Part shown: positions 48,401-56,554 of the stretch, one piece after another
Layout: each line of letters begins with the position of its first letter
How positions within the stretch are numbered: position 1 is the stretch's first letter
Assembly: GCF_034366625.1 (NCBI RefSeq)
Contig: NZ_JAXMIH010000006.1
Location: 248,001 to 312,000, forward strand
Length of the DNA stretch: 64,000 nucleotides
Source: Prosthecobacter sp.
GTDB lineage: Bacteria > Verrucomicrobiota > Verrucomicrobiia > Verrucomicrobiales > Verrucomicrobiaceae
Reading direction: 5' to 3'
Position numbers and translations under genes: made by a program
The notes under the pieces: generated by a model
What the model was told of the DNA's origin: nothing
Seen by the model: only the letters and a program-made list of their open reading frames with translations
Databases searched by the model: none

Positions 48401-51385
48401 CTAGTCCACATACACAAACTCGTTGGCGTTAAACAGCGACCGGCAGAAGGCGAAGAGATCGTTGGCTTGGATGAATTCGGTCGCGAGCTGTTGCTCTTCA
48501 GTGGTGGGTTCGCGGGAGAAGGCGAGGGCGTAGGCTTGATGGATTTGTTTTGAGAGGTCAGTGCCGACTTCCTTTTGCAAACGCTCGGCGAAGTAGCGGG
48601 ACTGGCGGAGGATGAAGTCGTTGTTGAAGAGGGCCAGCGATTGCAGCGCGGTGGTGGTGGTCATGCGCGCGGGGGTGAGATTTGCGGGATCGGGGCAGTC
48701 GAGCGTGGTGAGGAATTTCTGCGGTGTGCTGCGCACGACGAAGCGATAAATGCTGCGACGCCACAACTCGGGTGTGTCTGCGGTGATGTGCTGATACACG
48801 GGGGCGTAGCCTTCGGTGTAAGTGAAGTCGGAGAAGCCCGGGCCGCCCGTTTGCTGGAGATTGAGTTTGCCCGAGACAGCGAGCACAAAATCGCGCGTGG
48901 CCTCAGCTTCGATGCGGCGTGGGTTTTGTCGCCAGAGGAGGCGGTTGTTGGAGTCGATCTCCAAGGAACGGCGGTTTTCAACCGCCGAGGGCGCCTGCAA
49001 AGCGCCCCTCCTTGAGCCCTGCCGATAGGTCTGCGACATCACAATCAGCTTGTGCATGTGCTTGAGTGACCAACCGCTTTTAAGCAGCTCTTCAGCGAGA
49101 TAATCGAGCAATTCGATATGAGATGGCTGACCACCGCCGAGGCCGAAGTCGCTGGGCGTATTCACGATGCCTTGAGCGAAATGCCAGTGCCAGAGGCGGT
49201 TCACGATGACGCGCCGCGTCAATGGATTGCGCGGATCAGTGATCCAGGCGGCGAGAGCATTGCGGCGCTCGCCTTCGGGCGTGTCGAGGGTGCCGAGTTC
49301 GGGTTTGAGATCGCGCAGGAGGCTGAGGGTGCCGGGCGGGATGGATTCGTCGGCGGGGGACTCGGGATCGCCACGCTTTAGGATCTGCACAGCGGGCGGT
49401 TTGTCGGCGATGACGGCATAGACTCTGTCCGTGGTGACTTTGGCGTTCAGTTTCGCGCTGAGCTGCTTTTCCTCGGCTCGCAGCGTTTCCACGCGGGCTT
49501 TGTCGGCGGCGGAGAGCGGCTGGGATTCGATGTCGAGGGTGAGTTTGGCATCACCGAGGAACAAGAGATCGTTGCCGATACCGCCGTCGCCACCATCCGT
49601 GGCGATCACGGTGAGCGTCGGCGCATTAGCGGGGATGCTGAGGTCGATGCGCGCGGACTCGTCTTTGCGCATCTTGAGTCGCTGGAATTTTTGATCACTG
49701 CCAACGAAGACGGTGAAGTCAGCGAGACTGTTGGCGGCTTGTTTGCTCGCTCCAAAGCCGACCATCGCGGTGAGGCGCATTTTCGCGTAGCCACTGGCTT
49801 TGCGAATCTCAGCGAGGTCGAAGGTGACAGCACTGTTTGCGTGCAGGCCCAGGATGCTGTGGCCTTCCTTGGCAAAATCAGTGCCGTCGATGCTGGTGGA
49901 GACTTGCGAGGCGAGCGGGCCGTTGCGGATGGCATCCCAGGTGTGTGCGGAAGTTGGCGGCACGCCTTTCACAGGTGTTTTGGCGGCGACGTTCACTTCA
50001 TCGCGGCCATCGGGCACGAAGAGCCATTGCACAAACTTGGGCGCGTTCACATTGCCCCACTCGGGCTTTTGGAGGCGGTTGGCTTTGATGTCACGATGGT
50101 AGCCGAGTTTGTCTTTCACGACGGCGCCGTTGCCGATGTGCAAGCCCGCGCCTTTCGTACCAGTGCCGCGTCCGTTGCCACCGCCGATCATGTCGGCGAG
50201 ATCGAGACCTTCGCCGGTGAGTTTGGCGAGTTCGGTGGTGACTTCGCGAAGACGCTTCTGTGTCTTGGCCCGCTCTGCGGCGAGGCGTGCTGACTCGGCG
50301 GTGTCGAGATCGCGATCTCCGCGCTTCAATCCGGCGAACACGGACCACAGCGAGTAATACTCGCGCTGCGAGATGGGATCGAGCTTGTGATCGTGGCAGC
50401 GCGCGCAGTTCACCGTCACACCACACGCGGCGGTCATCACCTGCGTGACCATGTCATCAAGATCGAGCGTGCGGGCACTGCGGCGCAGCACATCGCTCTT
50501 CGTTTCTACCTGCCCAACATAGTCATAGGGGCCTGCGGCGAGGAAACCAGACGCCGCGATGGCCTGCGGATCATTGGGTGTGAGAACATCGCCCGCGATC
50601 TGCTCGCGCAGAAACTGATCATAGGCTTTATCGGCATTGAGTGCGTTGATGACGTAATCGCGGTAGCGCCATGCGTTGTCGCGACGCTGATCACGCTCAA
50701 AGCCGTGCGTATCGGCGTAATGCGCGATGTCGAGCCAGTGACGGGCATAGCGCTCGCCGTAGCGCGGTGAGGCGAGCAGGCGGTCGATGAGATTTTGATA
50801 CGCCTTCGGATCGTTGTCTTGGATGAAGGCTTCGACTTCGGCAGGCGTCGGTGGAAGACCGTGGAGATCGAAAGTGAGTCGCCGGATCAGCGTGCGCCGA
50901 TCTGCTTCGGGCGAGGGTTGCAGTTTGTTCTCGGTTAACTTCGCGTGAATGATCGAGTCGATGGACTGAGGTGTGTCGAACTTTGTCAGCGGTTGCCATG
51001 CCCAGTGCTGGAGGCGCTTGTCAGTCAGCGCGGCTTTATCGGTGGTGTTTTCGGGCCAAGCAGCACCGGTTTCGATCCAGGTTTTGATTGCCGTGATTTG
51101 CAATGGCGTCAGCGGATCACCTTTCGGTGGCATGCGCTCTTTGTCGTCTGTGTTGGTAATGCGCTGGTAGAGCGGCGACTTGTCGAGCTTGCCCGCAACG
51201 ATGGCCGGGCCGTCGTGACCGCCCTTGAAGGCGTATGACTTCGCATCGAGGCGCAGCTCTCCTTTGTGCTTCTTTTCACCGTGGCATTCGATGCAGCGCT
51301 CCTGCAATAACGGGCGGATGTCTTGGTCGAAATCAACGGCTAGTGCTGGAACAGCCGCCAGGAGGATGAAGAGAGTGGTTCTCAT
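48401..51385 (-). CDS. DUF1549/DUF1553 protein with N-terminal haem motif (PSD1)
   Basis: 994 residues, signal peptide MRTTLFILLAAVPALAVDFD. A c-type haem site C-I-E-C-H (LLQERCIECHGEKKHKGELR) opens the planctomycete-type cytochrome domain (IVAGKLDKSPLYQRITNTDD, ERMPPKGDPLTPLQITAIKT). DUF1549 spans ~150-350 (LIRRLTFDLHGLPPTPAEVE, YARHWLDIAHYADTHGFERD, CARCHDHKLDPISQREYYSL) and DUF1553 lies at the end (RRVIVNRLWHWHFAQGIVNT, QTYRQGSRRG, RIEAEATRDFVLAVSG). Between them is a carbohydrate-binding-like insertion (~430-640). Begins with a 4-nt overlap to the GntR gene. Confidence 0.92.
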   Translation of the reverse strand: MRTTLFILLAAVPALAVDFDQDIRPLLQERCIECHGEKKHKGELRLDAKSYAFKGGHDGPAIVAGKLDKSPLYQRITNTDDKERMPPKGDPLTPLQITAIKTWIETGAAWPENTTDKAALTDKRLQHWAWQPLTKFDTPQSIDSIIHAKLTENKLQPSPEADRRTLIRRLTFDLHGLPPTPAEVEAFIQDNDPKAYQNLIDRLLASPRYGERYARHWLDIAHYADTHGFERDQRRDNAWRYRDYVINALNADKAYDQFLREQIAGDVLTPNDPQAIAASGFLAAGPYDYVGQVETKSDVLRRSARTLDLDDMVTQVMTAACGVTVNCARCHDHKLDPISQREYYSLWSVFAGLKRGDRDLDTAESARLAAERAKTQKRLREVTTELAKLTGEGLDLADMIGGGNGRGTGTKGAGLHIGNGAVVKDKLGYHRDIKANRLQKPEWGNVNAPKFVQWLFVPDGRDEVNVAAKTPVKGVPPTSAHTWDAIRNGPLASQVSTSIDGTDFAKEGHSILGLHANSAVTFDLAEIRKASGYAKMRLTAMVGFGASKQAANSLADFTVFVGSDQKFQRLKMRKDESARIDLSIPANAPTLTVIATDGGDGGIGNDLLFLGDAKLTLDIESQPLSAADKARVETLRAEEKQLSAKLNAKVTTDRVYAVIADKPPAVQILKRGDPESPADESIPPGTLSLLRDLKPELGTLDTPEGERRNALAAWITDPRNPLTRRVIVNRLWHWHFAQGIVNTPSDFGLGGGQPSHIELLDYLAEELLKSGWSLKHMHKLIVMSQTYRQGSRRGALQAPSAVENRRSLEIDSNNRLLWRQNPRRIEAEATRDFVLAVSGKLNLQQTGGPGFSDFTYTEGYAPVYQHITADTPELWRRSIYRFVVRSTPQKFLTTLDCPDPANLTPARMTTTTALQSLALFNNDFILRQSRYFAERLQKEVGTDLSKQIHQAYALAFSREPTTEEQQLATEFIQANDLFAFCRSLFNANEFVYVD

Positions 51386-52083
51386 CGTTTCGTCTTCGTT
51401 TTGGCGGCGAGATCGCGTGCGGCTTCGTCCATGTGGTGTTTCATCGCTTTGGCGGCGGCGCCAGCATCATGCGCGGCCACGGCGGTTAGAATGGCGGTGT
51501 GGTGATCGATGGCACGTTGCTGGCCGACGTTGCCGATGGTGACGCGGCGGCTTTCGCGACCGAGATCGGCGAGAGATTCGAGCATGAGCTTCAAAATCTC
51601 GTTTCCGGCGATGCGGGCGAGCGTGCGGTGAAAGTCGATGTCGGCCTCAACGGCTTCATCGTGGGTTTCAGCGGCCACCAAGCGGTCGTGGATGGCGCGA
51701 AGCTGCTTCACATCAGCCGTTTTGGCCTTCAAGGCGGCCTGACTAGCGATTTCAGGCTCGATGGCAGCGCGGGCTTCGTTCAACTGCCGCAGGCGTTCGG
51801 GTAATTCGGGCAGCAGCAGTGAAAGGGAGCCGCTGAGCGGCTTGTGGAGCCGGTTGACGGCGCGAATGCCGCTGCCGTGACGGATTTCGAGCAGGCCTTG
51901 GAGTTCGAGACGTTTCGTGGCCTCACGCAGCACGGTGCGGCTGACGCCGAGGCGCTCGGCCATGAGACGTTCGGGCGGCAGCCTGCCATCGCCGGACTCG
52001 ACCTCGTCACGCAACTGGCGTGCGAGACGCGAGCAGACCTGCTCGACGAGCGACAGAGTGGGTTTGAGCGGGGAAAGAGTCAT
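51382..52083 (-). CDS. GntR-family transcriptional regulator, FCD (FadR) type
   Basis: 233 residues. N-terminal winged HTH: LRDEVESGDGRLPPERLMAE, RLGVSRTVLREATKRLELQG, LLEIRHGSGIRAV. C-terminal FCD ligand domain with metal/ligand residues in LNEARAAIEPEIASQAALKA, DIDFHRTLARIAGNEILKLM and AIDHHTAILTAVAAHDAGAA (Asp and three His). Such regulators answer to sugar acids or organic acids (ExuR/UxuR, GntR, LldR). It heads the 17-kb operon, and an inverted repeat of FCD type lies directly before its ATG, implying autoregulation. Confidence 0.92.
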   Translation of the reverse strand: MTLSPLKPTLSLVEQVCSRLARQLRDEVESGDGRLPPERLMAERLGVSRTVLREATKRLELQGLLEIRHGSGIRAVNRLHKPLSGSLSLLLPELPERLRQLNEARAAIEPEIASQAALKAKTADVKQLRAIHDRLVAAETHDEAVEADIDFHRTLARIAGNEILKLMLESLADLGRESRRVTIGNVGQQRAIDHHTAILTAVAAHDAGAAAKAMKHHMDEAARDLAAKTKTKR

Positions 52084-52111
52084 GTAATTGGTAGGAGGTC
52101 ATACCAATTAC
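52084..52111 (-). promoter_or_regulatory. Inverted-repeat operator of the GntR regulator
   Basis: GTAATTGGTA (52084-52093), 8-nt spacer, TACCAATTAC (52102-52111): a perfect 10-bp palindrome directly upstream of ATG 52083. The minus strand also contains TGGTATGACC, a TGGT-N3-ACC core used by FadR-type regulators. UxuR/ExuR-like proteins bind ATTGGT...ACCAAT sites. A promoter would have to overlap it, so binding should repress the whole operon. Confidence 0.75.
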
Positions 52112-52154
52112 GCGGATTGATTCGATGAAACTTTCAAGAACTTCCGAATTCATC

Positions 52155-52967
52155 TCAAGGATTTCCCAGTGGAGACGGCGGCAAGCCACCGGGTTGCCCG
52201 AGCGATGGCACACGAACCGGGACGCCTGGCATCTCGGGCCGAAACGCAGGTGTGATGGGGCCAATTGGACACCCTCTGTAAACAGAAGGGAGTGTGATAT
52301 TGAGTACGCGCTGCGGCTGGCCGGACGAGGCTTGGGTAAAAATATCCAACCCGTCAATCAGTGGTTTGGGTGACACGAGGCCATGCTCTCCAGACATTTT
52401 TTCCATTCCGACGCTGCCATCGTTGCGGCCGACGATGATCAGAGCGCCGGGCCAGACGCGACCCAGGCCTGATCGAGCACACACGTCCGCGTTCCAATAA
52501 GGTGCCCAACTGTTAGACACCGGATTCTCAAAGACGAGCGGCATGCTGCCCACGCCTGTATCTGTCTGGCCTGCGGTCAGCGCCCAATGGTTTTCGTCTG
52601 GCTCCAATGCTTTGCTGTAGCGCGGGGCTGCGCCAATGTTGCCATCCGGTTTGAAGCCATCAGGGCAGCCAAAGATATGCTCGTCTTTGACGATCTGCTC
52701 CTGGATCAGGAAGCGGAAGGCGTCATTCGAGGTGGGCGAAGTCCCACCCGTAAACTTGTTTGTCACCGAATCTGGATACTGATGACCATGGTCTTTGGCA
52801 AACTGCTGCAAGGCGAGGATGATCTGTTTGCAGTTATGCACGCCTGTTGCCTGATTGCCTTCCATCTCAATGAACTTGAAGGCCGCCACAGACAGAACCC
52901 CGAGGAGCGCTGTAACTGCGATCACCAGCAGCAGCTCAATCCGGGTGAAGGCGGCAGTGCGTTTCAT
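52155..52967 (-). CDS. Type II pseudopilin-like protein
   Basis: 270 residues from ATG 52967 (MKRTAAFTRIELLLVIAVTA); ATG 52979 is also possible. Prepilin-type N-terminus: the F-T-x-I-E-L-L motif with the +5 Glu, followed by a hydrophobic helix, but the usual Gly before the cleavage site is Ala, and Leu at +3 is Arg. Then a general-secretion-like segment of the Verrucomicrobiota family (NCKQIILALQQFAKDHGHQY, IFGCPDGFKPDGNIGA, GALIIVGRNDGSVGM). Likely a secreted or membrane-surface protein; cleavage by a standard peptidase is uncertain. Confidence 0.7.
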   Translation of the reverse strand: MKRTAAFTRIELLLVIAVTALLGVLSVAAFKFIEMEGNQATGVHNCKQIILALQQFAKDHGHQYPDSVTNKFTGGTSPTSNDAFRFLIQEQIVKDEHIFGCPDGFKPDGNIGAAPRYSKALEPDENHWALTAGQTDTGVGSMPLVFENPVSNSWAPYWNADVCARSGLGRVWPGALIIVGRNDGSVGMEKMSGEHGLVSPKPLIDGLDIFTQASSGQPQRVLNITLPSVYRGCPIGPITPAFRPEMPGVPVRVPSLGQPGGLPPSPLGNP

Positions 52968-53096
52968 ATTCAAAGGCATTCAAGTCGAAGTGATAGGGGA
53001 GCACAAGACTGTAATGAATCATCCTCCAAACACTTGAAGCTTGAGCACGCGGCTGAACGCTGGACATTGACGCGCCGAACCGACGACTGATCCTAA

Positions 53097-53786
53097 ATGC
53101 CTCTCCGCGACACATTGCTCAATCTCGCCATCACCTGCGTGCTGGTGCTGATCATCGTGCTGGTGGCGATTCTGCTGAAGGAGAGCCGCCCCGCGCCGCT
53201 CCCAGCGCTGCCAGTGGGTGTGGCGCAGGTGCCGCCGGGGCAGAATGCGGACACCGGTCGGGAGCCACTGTCAGAGTTCAAGGTGTTTCCCAAGGCGCGC
53301 CTTGTGGAGAGCCGCACCAACGAAGCGGACACGCTGCGCATCAAGGTGAGCGACACGGAGGACGAGCAGGTGTTTGTGCTCTATTTCGTAGATGCGCTGG
53401 ACCCGGAGTGGACGCATCCGCAGCGCGTGCAGGAGCAGGCGCGCTACTTTGGCGTGAGCAGCCAGCGCATCGTGGACGAGGGCAAAAAGGCCGTTCAATA
53501 CGTGACCCAACTTCTGAAAGAACACCCGTTCACGGTGATGACGCGCTGGGAGCAGGTACCGGAGCGCAGCCGGTTTTATGCGCTGATCTTGGTGGAGAAC
53601 AGCCCCGGGAAGTGGGTTTATCTGGCGGATTTGCTGGTGCAACAGGGCTATGCACGCGTGGCGGGTGTCACCACCAGCCTGCCTTCGGATGCGCGTTCGC
53701 TGAATGACTACGCCCTGGAACTGCAGGCGCTGAGGAAGCAAGCAGAGCAAAAAAAGGCAGGCATTTGGGCGGCATCGAAATTGTGA
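53097..53786 (+). CDS. Membrane-anchored SNase-like protein, degenerate
   Basis: 229 residues. N-terminal helix at ~8-26 (LNLAITCVLVLIIVLVAILL), then an OB-fold domain with the thermonuclease layout: RIKVSDTEDEQVFVLYFVDA, RVQEQARYFG, SPGKWVYLADLLVQQGYARV and a terminal ALRKQAEQKKAGIWA. In active nucleases an Arg-Asp-Glu/Arg set surrounds Ca2+; here the 'V-D-A-P-E' stretch is VDALDPEW and the Arg positions are unclear, so catalysis is doubtful. It may instead bind nucleic acid or protein outside the cell. Confidence 0.65.
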   Translation: MPLRDTLLNLAITCVLVLIIVLVAILLKESRPAPLPALPVGVAQVPPGQNADTGREPLSEFKVFPKARLVESRTNEADTLRIKVSDTEDEQVFVLYFVDALDPEWTHPQRVQEQARYFGVSSQRIVDEGKKAVQYVTQLLKEHPFTVMTRWEQVPERSRFYALILVENSPGKWVYLADLLVQQGYARVAGVTTSLPSDARSLNDYALELQALRKQAEQKKAGIWAASKL

Positions 53787-53883
53787 GAGGGTTGATGGTG
53801 AATGGTTGATTGTTGATAGTTTCAGAATCAGGCCACAACTCCGGCATTGATGAATCATGATGCGTTGATACGATGGCTTTGCC

Positions 53884-54861
53884 GTGGCCTCCATTCTCAA
53901 ATCTCTAAGCCTCATCGCTGACCCAACCCGGGTGCGGCTGCTCCTGCTGCTCAAGCAGGAGGAACTGAGCGTGGCGGAGTTGCAGGAGGTGCTGTCACTC
54001 CCGCAGTCGAACATTTCGGCCCAGTTGGCAAAACTGAAGGCTGCCGGGCTGGTCAGTGATCGCCGCAGCGGCAAGAACCGGCTTTATCAACTGGATGAAC
54101 CCAGCGCGAAGGACAAGGAATCCCATGAGCACTTTCTGGCACTGATCGAAGCGGCCGGCGGTGAACTGCGTGAGGTGGCCAAAGACAACGAGGCGCTCAA
54201 AGTGGTGCTGCGGAAGCGGGCGCAGACGGCGCAGGCGTACTTTGACGCTCTGGCGGGCAAGTTTGGCCGCCATTACATCCCAGGACGTTCGTGGAAGGGC
54301 CTGGGAGAGACGTTGCTCAAACTGATGCCGCCGCTGATCATCGCGGATCTGGGCGCGGGCGAGGGGACGCTTTCGCAACTGCTCGCGCAGCGGGCGAAGA
54401 AGGTCATCGCGGTCGATAACAGCGAGAAGATGGTGGCCTATGGTGCAGAGTTGGCACTGAAGCATGGCTTCACGAACCTCGAATTTCGCCTGGGCGACCT
54501 CGAAGCGCCGCCGATCCCACCGCTGAGCGTGGATTTGGTGTTTCTGAGCCAGGCGCTGCATCACGCGCAGAATCCGGAAAAGGCCCTGAAGGCGGCGCAC
54601 ACGCTGTTAAAGCCAGGCGGGCGGATCGTGCTGCTGGACCTGCTGAAGCATCAGTTTGAGAAGGCGCGTGATCTATATGCAGATGTGTGGCTCGGCTTCT
54701 CCGAAAGCGAGCTGCATGACATGCTGGGCCGAGCAGGCTTCAAAAAGATCGAGACCAGCGTGGTGCATCGCGAGGGCAAAAGCCCGCATTTCCAAACCAT
54801 CCTGGCGCTGGCAGAAAAGGAAAACCGCCTCACTTCGTCGGGCCACTGGAGCGGTTCGTAA
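53884..54861 (+). CDS. ArsR-type regulator fused to a SAM-dependent methyltransferase
   Basis: 325 residues with a GTG start at 53884; no ATG lies in frame nearby. Residues 1-90 are an ArsR winged HTH (ADPTRVRLLLLLKQEELSVA, LSLPQSNISAQLAKLKAAGL) without the Cys metal-binding motif. Residues ~145-290 are a class I methyltransferase: IIADLGAGEGTLSQLLAQRA (SAM motif I), VIAVDNSEKMVAYGA (acidic motif II), FLSQALHHAQNPEKALKAAH, KPGGRIVLLDLLKH. This fusion family occurs in several phyla and has been suggested to sense SAM or SAH. The 3' end overlaps the convergent serine hydrolase gene by 32 bp. Confidence 0.85.
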   Translation: MASILKSLSLIADPTRVRLLLLLKQEELSVAELQEVLSLPQSNISAQLAKLKAAGLVSDRRSGKNRLYQLDEPSAKDKESHEHFLALIEAAGGELREVAKDNEALKVVLRKRAQTAQAYFDALAGKFGRHYIPGRSWKGLGETLLKLMPPLIIADLGAGEGTLSQLLAQRAKKVIAVDNSEKMVAYGAELALKHGFTNLEFRLGDLEAPPIPPLSVDLVFLSQALHHAQNPEKALKAAHTLLKPGGRIVLLDLLKHQFEKARDLYADVWLGFSESELHDMLGRAGFKKIETSVVHREGKSPHFQTILALAEKENRLTSSGHWSGS

Positions 54862-56473
54862 CGCGTGCGGCGGGCAGTGTGAGGCCGTTTTGCAGCAATG
54901 TGAGACCGTTGATCTGCTTTTTGTCATCACGCGTGAAAACGAGCGTGGCCTCAACGACATCGTACTCAAAACGGTCGGGGGCAGTTTCAAACACGGGAAT
55001 CGAAGGCTGGCCTTCAAGCTGGGCGAAGAGCGTGTTCGTTTTCACGGTGACGTTGAGCTTCTTGAATCCCAGGAGCGCATACTCGCCCGCGTAGGGCTGC
55101 AGTTCCTTTGCCGTGCGCAGCGTGAGGCTCGGCAGCGGCGCACTGGTGCGCTTCGCGGTCAGTTCCTGACCGTTTTGGAACAACGTGAGCGACTGGATCG
55201 CATCCTTGTCACGATTGAAGGCCATTTCAGCCGCCACAATCTTGTAGAAGAAACGATCCGGCCCTCTGGCAAACGCACCCAAGAACGGCTGACCGCTGAG
55301 CCGCACCCAGAGCTGGCCGTCGCGCAGCAGAACAGTGAAGCGGGAATCACGATCCAGCTCATAAACACCGGAATACTGCTGCATCGTCTCAGCTGGCAGA
55401 ATGATCTCCTTTTGAGGGGTCGGCGCGGCTTTTTTAGCGGCCGACATCGCGGCGATGACTGCCGAGCCGCTAAGGCTGTTGTTGTTGATCAACACGACAT
55501 GCACGATGCTTTTCGAGGGGATCACCTGCAGCGACGAACTGTAGCCGCCAGTGCCGCCGTCGTGATGCAGGAACGTGTCACCCTCGTATTTACCGAAAAA
55601 CACCCCCAGGCCAATCTGGCCGCCATGGGCGGGTGCATCCGCATGGGGTTTCAAAGCGAGGGCGAAGGCGTCTTTGAGCGGCGACTGTGCGGGATGCAGC
55701 ATGGCTTCACCAAATTTCATCATGTCAGCCGCCGTGCTGCGCAGCGCTCCGGCTCCGGCCATGGCAGCCAAGGTCCACGGTTTCACTTCTGTCGCGTCCG
55801 CGTAGGGCTTGGCGAGCGGCAGCTTCGACTCAGGGTGAACAGCGGTGTCGTGCAAGCCGAGCGGCAGGCAGATTTTCATCACCACTGCGTCCTCCCAGGT
55901 CGTCTGATACACCTTGCCGAGCAGATGACCGAGCAGACCAACGCCGACGTTCGAGTAGCTGCACGAATATGGCCCCTCTCCTTCGAGCTTGGTGCTCGTA
56001 ATGAAGTCGAGCAGCAGTTTCTCATCGTAATTGGCATACGGATCACCTTCGGCCATGCCTGCGGCGGCATTGCCCGGCATGCGCGACAGTCCGCTGGTGT
56101 GAGTGGAAAGCTGTTTCAGCGTGATTGCGGCGATGCGTGGGTCGGCGAGCTTCCGTTTAGAATCAAGCAGGCTGCCGATCGTCGTCTCCAGCGTCACTTT
56201 TTTCTCCACCACCGCCTGGACCAGCAGCAGGCCGGTGAACACCTTGGTGATCGAACCAATCTCAAAGACGATCTTCTCCGGCGGCGTGTCCTTGGCCTCG
56301 GGCGCCTTGCCAGCAATGGCAAAACGCACGTCATCGCCAATGCGTTCGCCAGTCACGATGCAGCCGGCTTTGAGGCTCCTGGCCTGTTGAGCTGCAGCCT
56401 CGGCCAACGTACGAGCTTGCAGCAAGTTCGTGGTGAAAAGGACGACCAACAGCACCGGGAGAAGGCAATTCAT
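54830..56473 (-). CDS. Secreted serine hydrolase, beta-lactamase/class C family
   Basis: 547 residues with signal peptide MNCLLPVLLVVLFTTNLLQA. S-x-x-K nucleophile motif in FEIGSITKVFTGLLLVQAVV, then Y-x-N in YSCSYSNVGVGLLGHLLG and the late H-D-G-G-T-G-G motif (FLHHDGGTGGYSSSLQVIP) that replaces K-T-G in this group. A C-terminal ~150-residue lipocalin-like or DUF3471 region follows (YSGVYELDRDSRFTVLLRDG, ELQPYAGEYALLG). Family members are D-amino-peptidases, esterases or regulators rather than true beta-lactamases. Confidence 0.87.
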   Translation of the reverse strand: MNCLLPVLLVVLFTTNLLQARTLAEAAAQQARSLKAGCIVTGERIGDDVRFAIAGKAPEAKDTPPEKIVFEIGSITKVFTGLLLVQAVVEKKVTLETTIGSLLDSKRKLADPRIAAITLKQLSTHTSGLSRMPGNAAAGMAEGDPYANYDEKLLLDFITSTKLEGEGPYSCSYSNVGVGLLGHLLGKVYQTTWEDAVVMKICLPLGLHDTAVHPESKLPLAKPYADATEVKPWTLAAMAGAGALRSTAADMMKFGEAMLHPAQSPLKDAFALALKPHADAPAHGGQIGLGVFFGKYEGDTFLHHDGGTGGYSSSLQVIPSKSIVHVVLINNNSLSGSAVIAAMSAAKKAAPTPQKEIILPAETMQQYSGVYELDRDSRFTVLLRDGQLWVRLSGQPFLGAFARGPDRFFYKIVAAEMAFNRDKDAIQSLTLFQNGQELTAKRTSAPLPSLTLRTAKELQPYAGEYALLGFKKLNVTVKTNTLFAQLEGQPSIPVFETAPDRFEYDVVEATLVFTRDDKKQINGLTLLQNGLTLPAARVTNRSSGPTK

Positions 56474-56554
56474 GCGTGCAGGCTACGAAACTCGTCCGCA
56501 AACATCAAGGCGTCTGATTGACGCGGCCCCCTTCCCCGCCTCCAATGCCGCGCT

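Noticed and set aside
49001-50450. Several 80-200-codon plus-strand frames inside the DUF1549/DUF1553 gene
   Set aside because: Shadows of the 994-residue minus-strand gene; no domains, no ribosome sites.
54656-56521. 621-codon plus-strand frame across the serine hydrolase
   Set aside because: It overlaps the S-x-x-K hydrolase gene on the other strand, and no domain is visible in it.
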